Positions 32,670-40,862 of a stretch of DNA of 64,000 bases are shown here, piece after piece (positions within the stretch are counted from its first letter, which is position 1; each line of letters opens with the position of its first letter). Location of the stretch: the NCBI GenBank assembly GCA_016288215.1, contig JAEEYQ010000011.1, forward strand, positions 62,001 through 126,000. The letters run 5' to 3'. Origin of the DNA: Lentisphaeria bacterium. GTDB taxonomy: Bacteria > Verrucomicrobiota > Lentisphaeria > Oligosphaerales > Oligosphaeraceae. The notes below the pieces were generated by a model. It did no database searches. It was not told the origin of the DNA and worked only from the letters and a program-made list of their open reading frames with translations. The position numbers and the translations under genes are program-made.

Positions 32670-33781
32670 CGTCCGGCCCGTTCCCTGACCCACTGGCGGG
32701 CCTTGTCCTGATACTCCTTCGCCTTGGTGTCATCAAGCATTTCGGAGATGAATCGGCGGTACAGGGCGAAGAAGACGGTATACAGGATGAAGAGGTTGGT
32801 CATCCGCTCCTCAAAGATGCTGGCGGGGTCCATCGCTTCTCCTTCCGGAAGTTTCAACCCCTTGAATATGAACTCATTGGCATCGAAGCCGAACGTCCAC
32901 TCCTCGCCGCCGTCCCGCGCCAGCGTGATTTTGGCGCTGCGCAGCTTCTTGCCCACGGTCAGGGCCGCTTTGGCCTCCGCGCTGAAGGTGGGCGCGCCTT
33001 TGCGGATGACGCTTTCCACGGCGCCGCCGCCTTCGCTGGCGCTGTCCATGACGAAGACCAGCGGCCCGTCGATCATCAGGGCGAACTCGCCCAGACGGGA
33101 CTGGGGAAGGACGCCGCCCCGTTCCTCTTGGAAGAACCACAGCCACGTCAGAAAATTCTCTCCCAACGTGCCATTGGACTCCTTGTCCTGTTCGGGGTCA
33201 GGGGAGATGCCCAAGGCGGGCACGCTGCCCGGATCCATCTCGAACAGTTCGGAGACGGCGGTGTCTGGTGTCAGGGGAATGGGCTCGAAGCCGATGGCTT
33301 TGGAGAAGAGCCCCAAAAACACGTCCAGCTGGTGAGAGGAGGTGGCGGTGGTGTAAAGCAGGTTCTCCGTGGTGTCTATGGCAAAATAGACGCCAGAGAT
33401 CTGGGGCGGCATCTGGGGGAGCAGCCGCTGTTGGACCTCCAGTTTGATGGCCTTGCGCTCCTTGCGGCCCAAATGGTCCACCTGCCGTTCCGCCATGCGC
33501 TGCAGCTCCGTCATGCGGCATTCGGCGGTCAGCAGAGAGGACGGAATCTTCCGTTCCGCCTGACGAAGGCAGAGGTGGTAGAAGCCCGCCGTGCGGATGC
33601 TGTCCTCTGTGATGGAATTGTCCAGCAGATGCCGCGGCGAGACCCAGCCCCATTGGGGTTCGTCGGTCACATCGTCCAACGACAGCGCGGCGGTGGCGGC
33701 AAAGCGCTCCACGGCATCCTCCGGCAAGGCCTCCGGAAGGCGGCAGATGCGAAAAGAAAGGGATCCTTGATCAAATGGCAT
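32666..33781 (-). CDS. rdgC: Recombination-associated protein RdgC
   Basis: RdgC is a ring-shaped DNA-binding protein that limits RecA filament formation in proteobacteria. This 371-residue protein starts MPFDQGSLSFRICRLPEALPEDAVERFA, like the RdgC N-terminus, and includes ENFLTWLWFFQEE and a final helical segment. AAGGAG lies before the ATG at 33781; an upstream in-frame ATG at 33898 adds unconserved sequence. It leads an rdgC-acpS unit just upstream of cinA-recA, which fits a link to recombination. The family call is by pattern; a profile search would settle it. Confidence 0.8.
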   Translation of the reverse strand: MPFDQGSLSFRICRLPEALPEDAVERFAATAALSLDDVTDEPQWGWVSPRHLLDNSITEDSIRTAGFYHLCLRQAERKIPSSLLTAECRMTELQRMAERQVDHLGRKERKAIKLEVQQRLLPQMPPQISGVYFAIDTTENLLYTTATSSHQLDVFLGLFSKAIGFEPIPLTPDTAVSELFEMDPGSVPALGISPDPEQDKESNGTLGENFLTWLWFFQEERGGVLPQSRLGEFALMIDGPLVFVMDSASEGGGAVESVIRKGAPTFSAEAKAALTVGKKLRSAKITLARDGGEEWTFGFDANEFIFKGLKLPEGEAMDPASIFEERMTNLFILYTVFFALYRRFISEMLDDTKAKEYQDKARQWVRERAGR

Positions 33782-33900
33782 ATTATGTTTCTCCTTGATG
33801 ATGAAGGTGTTGGCTATATTCCCCCAAGGGGGAAGCCTTCCATTCGATGAGACGCCAAGGCCGATGCTTCCGTCATGATGCCCTGCGTCACGTCTCAAGT

Positions 33901-33934
33901 CTCTTATATACCATATATATAATATATATATGAG
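33901..33934 (-). promoter_or_regulatory. TATA-rich GGTATA element, copy 3
   Basis: On the minus strand it reads ATATATATATTATATATATG followed by GTATATAAGAG. It is nearly identical to the copy at 23783. It lies about 120 bases upstream of the rdgC ATG. Confidence 0.45.
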
Positions 33935-34013
33935 AAGAACTTGTGCTGGAGACGCTTGGCGGCGGTGGTGGGGCGCCCTGTTCGTCGATTTTTTGTAACC
34001 TGTTATGGCAGAA

Positions 34014-36389
34014 CTAGATACGAGTTAAACTCCAAGGTTTGAGAACAATATCCTTTCCATAGAGGTGGAGGGGGATGGGCTTGTCCGTGCGGTTCTGGCA
34101 GGTCATTTCAGGGGTTTCCGAACCCGGATGGATATCCACAAGTTCTATACCATCAGGTAGTTGCACATTCAGTGCGCTGCCCTGTGGCGGACGGGGGCCA
34201 TCGTGGGGCCAGGTCATCTGAACCTGCACGGGAAACTCCAGCTGGTCCGCCAGTTCGGGGGCCTGCTCCGGCGCGGCGCTCCACGCGAAGTCCGCCCGCA
34301 ACTCACCCCGCTCGCTGGGCTTTTCGGGAGTGAAGTCCGCTCCGCTGACAATGTCCGTGGAGAAGCGGTTGCCCCGTGCCAATGTCCATGTGAAGAAGCC
34401 GTCCTCGTTGTCGTAGGAATAGGTGCCGTTGGCCGCGAAGCCGTAGGAGGCGTTGCCGTTGAGCACTTTGGCGTAGCGGACGCCAGGGACCTGGCCGGTT
34501 CGAATGCGCCGCATTTCGCCGCCGGGCACGTCGTAGACCACGGCGGGGGCGTCGGGCAGGCGAAGTTTCAGGCGCATGGCGCGGTCGCCCCACAGGAGCC
34601 GCAGGGAGGCGGCGAAGGCGGCCTTCCCACGCTCCAGTCGCAGAATCAGGCTCATGGAGGAGCGACGGCCGTTCAGCTCCACGAACAGGGCGGCCCGCTC
34701 CGGACCGGACTCGATGACCTTCGAGCGGCTGATCTCCCACACTTCAAGCAGCTCCTGCTGATGGAAGGAGGCCTCCTCTTCGCCCATGCCGCCCCATGAG
34801 CCGAAGCGGTCGAGATAGCCTGCCACGGAAAGGGGCATGTCCGCCAGTCCATTTCGGCGGATAAGTATTTGGTGTGACGTGGGTTCGGCAATTAGCGAGA
34901 GGATGCCGTTGCCGATGGAGTGGTCTCCTTCCGCCGTGGCCAGTGGGCCTTCGGGGGCCGCCGCACGACGCGGGGCGGTCTTCGTCGCCCCCATCTTTAG
35001 CACGCGCCAGCCGAAGGGAGGCAGCGCCACGCGGCACAGGGCCCGCTTCCGCCATGGCAGGGAGGGCATGCTCTGATGGGCCGTGGGAAGCTCCTGGAAG
35101 GGGACGGGCTGGTCCGACTCGTCAAGAACCTCCAGAAAGTCGCTGTCGAGGGGAATGGGCAGGGGGCGATAGTCCAGACTGGTCTCCATCTCTACTAACC
35201 CGTTGTAGGGACGTGGGTTAGGATTATACAGGAACATGGGGACCATTTCGGGCCAATCCTCCGCCGCCAGTGGCGGCACGGCCACCTGCACCTGATTGGC
35301 CAACGCGTTCATGGCATTGTGGATGCGGATGGAGGAGGCGGACACCGCGCCGCCCAGCCGGTCAAATTCCTCCTGAAGCGCGCTTTCAATGGCGGTTCCA
35401 GGCAGGATGTCATGGAACTGGTTGAAGAGAACGCTGGGCCATTCGCGGGCCTCCTCCGACGGCTGTGCGATGGCGGCGTCTATCGGAGCGCAGACTCGAT
35501 CCGCCAGACGGACGGCGCTCTCCGCGCGGCGGTACTGGCGCTTCATCAAGGCAGTCGATGCGTAACATCCTCTTAGGCAGAAGTTTAGCTCGCCGTAGAC
35601 TTCTGGGGCCTTCCGTGCGTGCGCCGCCAGTTCCTTCTCCACGGCGTCAAAAAAGCGGTCGAAAGTGCTGAAGACCACGCGGACTTCCGGATGGGCCTCC
35701 CGCCACGCCATGATGTCCATCACATGTCGCCGCGAAGGGCCGCCGCCGTGGTCGCCCAAACCGCAGCCAATGGGGAAGTTCTCGCCCTTGAGGGACTTGC
35801 AGATTTGGAGGGCGGCGTTCAATCGTCCGGTCATCTCGCCCCGTTCACAGCCATACCAGCCGATCTGCAGCCGCTGCGCGAGAATCCGCGCGCCGCCGGC
35901 GCCGCACCATGTGAAGAGGCCGTCCCGTGGAATCACCGCCGGTGAGGGGCGGTTGCAGCTGAAGCGCGTAAATCCGCTGGCCGCAAAGATTTCCGGCATG
36001 CCAGCGCTATGGCCGAAGCAGTCCGCCGACCAGGCCGTCTTCACGTCTATGCCAAACTCTTTCTTGAAATAGGCCTTGCCATATTCGAACTGACGTAGCA
36101 GGGCGCAGGTGTCCGGCATGTTCTGGTCGGCTTGTAACCCGTTGCCGCCCACAATGTTCCAACGTCCTTCCTCCACCAGGGCGTGAAGCTGTTTGAACAG
36201 CTCGGGATCCCACTTCTGGATCTGCTGATAGATGAACGCCTCGCCGCGGTTGAAGGTCAGTTCGGGAAACTCGTCCATGAGCCGGACGATGGCCCGACAG
36301 GTCTTCACGCCCTCGTTGAAGCCCTCCTTCCAGTCCCAGAGCCAGACCGGATCCAGATGCGCATTGGGCAATATATGAAATATCTTCAT
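34014..36389 (-). CDS. Glycoside hydrolase family 38 alpha-mannosidase
   Basis: A 791-residue cytoplasmic-type enzyme that cleaves alpha-mannosides by a retaining, zinc-dependent mechanism. NAHLDPVWLW (9-18) gives zinc ligands H11 and D13, AWSADCFGHS (119-128) gives the nucleophile D123, and LFNQFHDILPGT is the conserved histidine/aspartate motif. The C-terminal half is the beta-sandwich part of GH38 (LALVEL-type strands, VRYAKVLNGNASYGF). No signal peptide is present. The start at 36389 has AAAGGAA upstream and fits the family N-terminus. Confidence 0.94.
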   Translation of the reverse strand: MKIFHILPNAHLDPVWLWDWKEGFNEGVKTCRAIVRLMDEFPELTFNRGEAFIYQQIQKWDPELFKQLHALVEEGRWNIVGGNGLQADQNMPDTCALLRQFEYGKAYFKKEFGIDVKTAWSADCFGHSAGMPEIFAASGFTRFSCNRPSPAVIPRDGLFTWCGAGGARILAQRLQIGWYGCERGEMTGRLNAALQICKSLKGENFPIGCGLGDHGGGPSRRHVMDIMAWREAHPEVRVVFSTFDRFFDAVEKELAAHARKAPEVYGELNFCLRGCYASTALMKRQYRRAESAVRLADRVCAPIDAAIAQPSEEAREWPSVLFNQFHDILPGTAIESALQEEFDRLGGAVSASSIRIHNAMNALANQVQVAVPPLAAEDWPEMVPMFLYNPNPRPYNGLVEMETSLDYRPLPIPLDSDFLEVLDESDQPVPFQELPTAHQSMPSLPWRKRALCRVALPPFGWRVLKMGATKTAPRRAAAPEGPLATAEGDHSIGNGILSLIAEPTSHQILIRRNGLADMPLSVAGYLDRFGSWGGMGEEEASFHQQELLEVWEISRSKVIESGPERAALFVELNGRRSSMSLILRLERGKAAFAASLRLLWGDRAMRLKLRLPDAPAVVYDVPGGEMRRIRTGQVPGVRYAKVLNGNASYGFAANGTYSYDNEDGFFTWTLARGNRFSTDIVSGADFTPEKPSERGELRADFAWSAAPEQAPELADQLEFPVQVQMTWPHDGPRPPQGSALNVQLPDGIELVDIHPGSETPEMTCQNRTDKPIPLHLYGKDIVLKPWSLTRI

Positions 36390-36890
36390 CTGTAAGCTGT
36401 TCCTTTCGTTAAGGTTACAATATCCGACCAGGGCCGTGGCCTCTCGCGGTGGGCATCGGGTTTTCGACACCTTCAAATGTATTCGGTGTTCTGCGGAAAT
36501 CAACTTGTCTCCCCCCGTTTTGTTCATTTCCCTCCATGGTTCTGCGACGGACGTTTTTTCGTCTGCCTCAAAACCGTTGCCATCGGGGTATGCATGACAA
36601 TGAATGCAATAAATGAATGCTGCTTTTCTGCCCGCAAAAGTGGCAAAATGGGCCGAAAACCGTGTCTGAAAGAGCAAAAAAGGCACCCAAATTTTCGAAA
36701 GATGCCCCTAGAGGGCCCCAGATGGCCCTCTGGCGCGTTATATGCCCAACCCTGTATATTAATACCTCTTCTGCCCCATAGGGCCTAAAATGGCTGTTCC
36801 AGCGAGCTTTGCCGTTCTTGCACTTTCTTTCACTATTTTGCAATATTCAAAAGCGCCGCCGCTTGCGGAGGAGTCAAAACCCGCGTCGTT
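36390..36890. other. 500-bp intergenic region with an element related to 50665-50955
   Basis: No gene is seen. Between about 36600 and 36860 it shares, in the same order and orientation as 50665-50955, an ATTTATTGCA block, CCCTCTA and GGCCATC blocks, a GGTATTAATATAC block and an ATATTGCAAAA block (all read on the minus strand). The minus-strand promoter of the mannosidase should also lie here. Confidence 0.5.
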
Positions 36891-37100
36891 TCACCATGCG
36901 GATTTGCCAGTGGCCAACATGCTGTCAATGTCCTTGAAGGCGTTTTCGATGGCTTCTGTATGATAACTCCAATAGTTGTCATAAATGCGTTGGGTAAGCT
37001 GATGATCGTCCCAGCTTTTCAGGACTTCGCCGGTCAACATGTCTTTGTAGTTTGCGTAATACTCTAGAAGATAGATGAAAAACTCCATTTCTTTGGTCAT
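36891..37100 (-). CDS. DUF3791-like small protein
   Basis: A 69-residue helical protein (MTKEMEFFIYLLEYYANYKD, WDDHQLTQRIYDNYWSYHTEAIENAFKDIDSML). It resembles the second, shorter small protein commonly found next to DUF3990/DUF3791 pairs. I use the ATG at 37100 because GGAGG is seven bases upstream; an ATG at 37106 overlaps the stop of the preceding gene but sits too close to that site. It is the third gene of a three-gene module of clearly lower GC than its surroundings. Confidence 0.72.
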   Translation of the reverse strand: MTKEMEFFIYLLEYYANYKDMLTGEVLKSWDDHQLTQRIYDNYWSYHTEAIENAFKDIDSMLATGKSAW

Positions 37101-37102
37101 GG

Positions 37103-37348
37103 TCATTCCTCCCGCAGGTAGACGGAATTTCGTGGATCGCCAGTGATTTTTTCGGCCTCCCAAATATCCAAAAGGGCACCAAAGCCAAACGAAATCAGCC
37201 CGCAGTCGGCGTCTTCCAGCAATGCATGGGTTTTGGACTGGGTAAACTGCCGCAGCGCATCCATGGGAGACAGATTGTACTTCTCAACCATCATCTCGAC
37301 AACTTCCATGTCGTAGCATTCCAGGTTTTCAGGAGTGGTTCTTTTCAT
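37103..37348 (-). CDS. DUF3791 protein
   Basis: An 81-residue protein with the DUF3791 pattern: VEMMVEKYNLSPMDALRQFTQSKTHALLEDADCGLISFG, ending DIWEAEKITGDPRNS. It overlaps the DUF3990 gene by 20 bases at its start and is followed at once by the next small gene. In gut bacteria DUF3791 genes recur beside DUF3990 genes. Inference: it could be an antitoxin-like partner of the putative ADP-ribosyltransferase-fold protein. Confidence 0.85.
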   Translation of the reverse strand: MKRTTPENLECYDMEVVEMMVEKYNLSPMDALRQFTQSKTHALLEDADCGLISFGFGALLDIWEAEKITGDPRNSVYLREE

Positions 37349-37829
37349 ATCTCTCTGCCCTTGAATATCTTAGACAAGACAAAGCGTTTTCGGTTTTGAA
37401 GGCGTATTGGTTTTTCAGTTTCTGTGGCAAAAGCAATTGAAGGGTGATTTCTTCAGTAATATAACCTCGGAGGAAAAGGTTTATCGTTTGATAGGTTTGG
37501 TCATTGGCAACCGGTCCCATGACAAGATCATAATCGGAATCAAGATGGAGAGAACGGGCTGTCCGTTTTGCGACAACATAACGAAGCCATTCCTGATTAG
37601 CCACAGGAAATGCAAGCATTTTCAATGTATTGAGGGCCTCGTCTGAAAAATCGAATACGCTCACAAGAGGGAAACCGCTTTCACGAAATTTGGTGGTACG
37701 CTCTGCCCAGTGTTTTGCTTGCTCCAAATCACTGGTCATATAGAACCCCGCACCAAAATCCAATAACCGACGAGGGGATAGCAACTTTGGGGTACGTACT
37801 TCTACATTACTTCCATGGTATAACAGCAT
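37329..37829 (-). CDS. DUF3990 protein, ADP-ribosyltransferase-like fold
   Basis: A 166-residue protein with the DUF3990 pattern: LLYHGSNVEVRTP, LLDFGAGFYMTSDLEQAKHWAER, YDLVMGPVANDQTY, ITEEITLQLLLPQKLKNQYAFKTENALSCL. As I recall, this family is placed with ADP-ribosyltransferase-like folds. YHGS and FYMTS would be the NAD-binding strands, with a late glutamate (TENAL) as a candidate catalytic residue. AAGGTG precedes the ATG. It is the first gene of the module. Base composition differs from neighbours: 23 of 60 bases are G or C in 37441-37500 against 41 of 60 in 38281-38340. Confidence 0.82.
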   Translation of the reverse strand: MLLYHGSNVEVRTPKLLSPRRLLDFGAGFYMTSDLEQAKHWAERTTKFRESGFPLVSVFDFSDEALNTLKMLAFPVANQEWLRYVVAKRTARSLHLDSDYDLVMGPVANDQTYQTINLFLRGYITEEITLQLLLPQKLKNQYAFKTENALSCLRYSRAERYEKNHS

Positions 37830-38020
37830 TTCAGCACCTTATTTGCGGTTTTCCAGTAATATAGCCCCTTCTACGCAAATGGAAATTGTTGATGGAGATT
37901 TTAGCCATTCTCCATAATCTGGACCCCGAGGGTCGAAGCCGAGAGAATGGAACCATGGCGACACCATACGTTATGCTCTGGAAACCCCTTTGTCAAACGC
38001 CGCATGGACAAATGGACCAT

Positions 38021-38041
38021 TGATATATATATTGTATAAGT
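38021..38041 (+). promoter_or_regulatory. TATA-rich GGTATA element, copy 4 (degenerate)
   Basis: TGATATATATATTGTATAAG, 50 bases upstream of the SDR start at 38091. It is related to the copies at 23783 and 33901 and is probably the promoter region of the sugar-acid operon. Confidence 0.4.
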
Positions 38042-38090
38042 ATGGAAACCACGAGCCGTCCCTGTGGCGGACAACCTGACAAGGAGCATA

Positions 38091-38843
38091 ATGAAAACAG
38101 CGATCATAACCGGCGCCTCCTCTGGAATCGGTCTGGCGACCGTGCGCCGCTTTGCAACGGAAGGATGGCGCGTCGTCCTGCTGGCCCGCCGCCGCGCCCT
38201 TTTGGAGGACATTGCTGCCAGCCTGCCGAATCCGGAGGCCCATGAGGTCGTCGACGGCGACTATTCCCTTCCAGAGACATCAGAGAAGCTCACGTCCCGT
38301 CTGGCCGCCCGCGGCATTGACACCGTGGACGCGCTGGTCAACTGCGCCGCCATCATCGGCGCGGATCCCATCATGGACTGCCCGTTGGAGCAGTGGCGGA
38401 TTCCGTTGGACACCATTCTGAACGGCGCCATCCGCATGACGCGGGCGGCCGTCCCTTTCATGAAAAACGGCGGCCGGATTGTCCATGTGACCTCCATTCA
38501 CGCCTATCGGGCGGAAGCCCTATCTTCCTCCTACGCAACGGCTAAGGCCGCCATCGGCCAATATTGCCGCAGCGCGGCGCTGGAACTGGCGGACCGCGGC
38601 ATTTTGGTGAACGCCGTGGCTCCCGGCTTTGTGGACACGCCCATGAGCTCGGCCTCCGGCAGCTCGGAGCTGGAGACGGAGTGGTTCAAAAACGACTATG
38701 TGAAAGGGCGCCATCTGCCCCTGCGCCGCGCCGGCCGGCCGGAGGAAGTGGCGGGGGTCCTCTTCTTCCTCTGCGGACCGGACGCCACCTACATCACAGG
38801 CCAGACCCTCATCGTGGACGGCGGCCTCACCATCACCTTCTAA
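38091..38843 (+). CDS. Short-chain dehydrogenase/reductase, first gene of a sugar-acid operon
   Basis: A 250-residue classical SDR. TGASSGIG (8-15) binds NAD(P), NCAAI replaces the usual NAG, and the catalytic Ser and Tyr-x-x-x-Lys are in VTSIHAY and SSYATAK. The tail GPDATYITGQTLIVDGGLTI is typical. AAGGAG lies before the ATG at 38091. Its stop lies 13 bp before the enolase-superfamily gene, in a row with an aldolase and a mutarotase-like gene. Inference: it oxidises a sugar to a lactone or reduces a keto-acid in that pathway. Confidence 0.92.
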   Translation: MKTAIITGASSGIGLATVRRFATEGWRVVLLARRRALLEDIAASLPNPEAHEVVDGDYSLPETSEKLTSRLAARGIDTVDALVNCAAIIGADPIMDCPLEQWRIPLDTILNGAIRMTRAAVPFMKNGGRIVHVTSIHAYRAEALSSSYATAKAAIGQYCRSAALELADRGILVNAVAPGFVDTPMSSASGSSELETEWFKNDYVKGRHLPLRRAGRPEEVAGVLFFLCGPDATYITGQTLIVDGGLTITF

Positions 38844-38856
38844 CCCCATCCTACCC

Positions 38857-40032
38857 ATGAAAATCGAGAACGTTGAATTCCATTATTTGGCCAATGACAC
38901 CATCTTGGACATTGGCGACGGCAGCCAGGACGCCCTGCTGGTCCATGTGCGCATGGACGACGGCAGCGAGGGCTGGGGCGAATGCGAGGCCGCGCCGCTG
39001 GTGTCCATCGCCGCCTGGTGCTGCCCCATGTCCCATCTGGCCTGCAAGCCCCTCAAGGCCACCGTCATCGGCTTCGAAATCAACGGGCCGGCAGACATTT
39101 ACGCCTTGACGGACCGCGTGCGCCGCAACAGCTTCGACCTCCTGCAGGCTGACCACACCCTCTCGGGCATTGACATCGCCCTGTGGGACATGCTCGGCAA
39201 GAAGCGCGGCGAACCCGTGTGGAACTTGCTTGGCTACGCAAATGCCTATCCCAAAACAGCTTACGCATCACAACTGTTTGGGGACACCCCGCAGCAGACC
39301 TATGAGAAGGCCGTCCAGTCCCGCGAGGCGGGCTTCCGTGCGGCCAAATTCGGCTGGGGCCCCTTCGGGTTGGGGTCGCCGGAGACGGACATCGACCACG
39401 TCCGCGCCGCGCGGGAGGGGCTTGGCCCTGATTTGGCGCTGATGATTGACGCGGGCACCGTCTGGGTTCACGATGTGGCGCGGGCGGCGGCGGTGTTGCC
39501 GGCCTTGCGGGAAGCGAAGGCGGTATGGCTGGAGGAGCCGTTCACATCCGGGGCGCTGAAGGCCTATGCGGCTCTGGCCCAACAAGATGGATGCGCCCGA
39601 CTGCTGGCCGCCGGCGAAGGCTCCCATGATCCGGACATGGCCTTCAACCTGATGGATTTCGGCAAATTGGGCTTCATCCAGATTGACACGGGGCGCATTG
39701 GTGGCATCTCCTCCGCCAAAAAGGTGGCCGAATATGCGGAGAAGACTGGCGTGGTCTATGTCAACCACACCTTCACCACGTCGCTGGCCCTTTCCGCCTC
39801 CATTCAGCCCTTCGCGGGCCTGAAGGACTCCCCTTGGTGCGAGTTTCCCGTGGAGAGCGCGCCGCCCTCCCGCTTGCTGACGAAGGAGCGGCTCCTGCCT
39901 GACGCCAATGGGCAGATTCGGCTGCCGGACGCCCCCGGCCTCGGCGTGGACATCAATCCCGACACCATCGCACGCTATGGCCGCCAAGTCTCCATCCAAT
40001 ACGAAAATCAGATGCTATGGAGTTCAAAATGA
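38857..40032 (+). CDS. Enolase-superfamily sugar-acid dehydratase (mandelate racemase/muconate lactonizing enzyme family)
   Basis: A 391-residue protein. Candidate catalytic residues in order are K164 in RAAKFGWGPFG, metal ligands D198 (MIDAG), E226 (WLEEPF) and E254 (AAGEGS), then D277 (QIDTGRIGG) and H304 (YVNHTFTT), the Asp-His pair of the mandelate racemase subgroup. Such enzymes usually dehydrate aldonic acids to 2-keto-3-deoxy acids. The next gene is an aldolase that could split that product. The two genes overlap by four bases. The substrate sugar acid is unknown. Confidence 0.9.
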   Translation: MKIENVEFHYLANDTILDIGDGSQDALLVHVRMDDGSEGWGECEAAPLVSIAAWCCPMSHLACKPLKATVIGFEINGPADIYALTDRVRRNSFDLLQADHTLSGIDIALWDMLGKKRGEPVWNLLGYANAYPKTAYASQLFGDTPQQTYEKAVQSREAGFRAAKFGWGPFGLGSPETDIDHVRAAREGLGPDLALMIDAGTVWVHDVARAAAVLPALREAKAVWLEEPFTSGALKAYAALAQQDGCARLLAAGEGSHDPDMAFNLMDFGKLGFIQIDTGRIGGISSAKKVAEYAEKTGVVYVNHTFTTSLALSASIQPFAGLKDSPWCEFPVESAPPSRLLTKERLLPDANGQIRLPDAPGLGVDINPDTIARYGRQVSIQYENQMLWSSK

Positions 40033-40823
40033 AAGCAATACAGATTTTGGTGCCGCCGCCGGCCATGCTCAAGGACGGCGAACTGGATGCGGCTGGCATG
40101 GCCCGACATTTCAAGTGGATGGCCGACAAAGGCATCAGCGGGCTGTTTCTAAATGGAAGCACAGGGGAATTCACCATTCTGACCGATGAGCAGAAAGTGG
40201 AGACGGTCCGCATCGCAAAGACGGCGGTGGGCGACCGCATGTTTTTGGTCGCCGGCGCCATTGCCGGCTCTGCGGCGCTCACCATCCGCCTCGCCACCCG
40301 CTATCAGGAGGCCGGCGCGGACGCCATCGCCGTCTGTCCGCCGCCTTTCTTCAAACACGGACAGGAGGGCATCCTCTCCTATATGCGACAAGTGGCCGAT
40401 GGCTCGCCAATTCCTGTGTATCTCTATGACATTCCAGCATTTACATCGCCAATGACCTTTGAGACCATCGTGGCCCTCTCCGCCCATCCCAACATCCACG
40501 GGCTGAAGGACAGCTCACGGGACTTCGCCCGCTTCCAAGGCCTGCTCTCCACCATCAAAGCCGCACGGCCCGACTTCAAAATCTTCACGGGCTCGGAGGA
40601 ATTGCTGCTGGCCAGCCTAATGTTCGGGGCGGACGGCGCCACCGTCGCCACCGGCGGCATTGAGCCGGAGAAGATCATGGCCATTGTGGAGGCGTGGCGG
40701 CAGGGGGACTTCCAGCGGGCGAAAGCCATCCAGTTCGAGCTGCTGCCGCTGATTCGAAGCTGGTTCGTCAAGGACTTCCCCGAAGGCTTCCGCGATGCCG
40801 TCGCCGCCAAGGGGTTTCTCTAG
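40029..40823 (+). CDS. DHDPS-family aldolase (2-keto-3-deoxy-acid aldolase type)
   Basis: A 264-residue (alpha/beta)8 lyase. GSTGE (43-47), Y133 in LYDIPAF and the Schiff-base lysine K160 in HGLKDSS are in DapA positions. The arginine that binds aspartate semialdehyde (R138 in DapA) is absent, so lysine synthesis is excluded. That points to a sugar-acid aldolase giving pyruvate plus an aldehyde. The ATG at 40029 overlaps the dehydratase stop (ATGA) and has GGAG six bases upstream. Confidence 0.9.
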   Translation: MKAIQILVPPPAMLKDGELDAAGMARHFKWMADKGISGLFLNGSTGEFTILTDEQKVETVRIAKTAVGDRMFLVAGAIAGSAALTIRLATRYQEAGADAIAVCPPPFFKHGQEGILSYMRQVADGSPIPVYLYDIPAFTSPMTFETIVALSAHPNIHGLKDSSRDFARFQGLLSTIKAARPDFKIFTGSEELLLASLMFGADGATVATGGIEPEKIMAIVEAWRQGDFQRAKAIQFELLPLIRSWFVKDFPEGFRDAVAAKGFL

Positions 40824-40862
40824 TTGTTCCAACAGAAACCCTTGATACATAGGGAGATAGCC

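Noticed and set aside
40029-40823. A second dapA for lysine synthesis
   Set aside because: The arginine that binds aspartate semialdehyde is missing, and the gene sits in a sugar-acid operon. The true dapA is at 17098.
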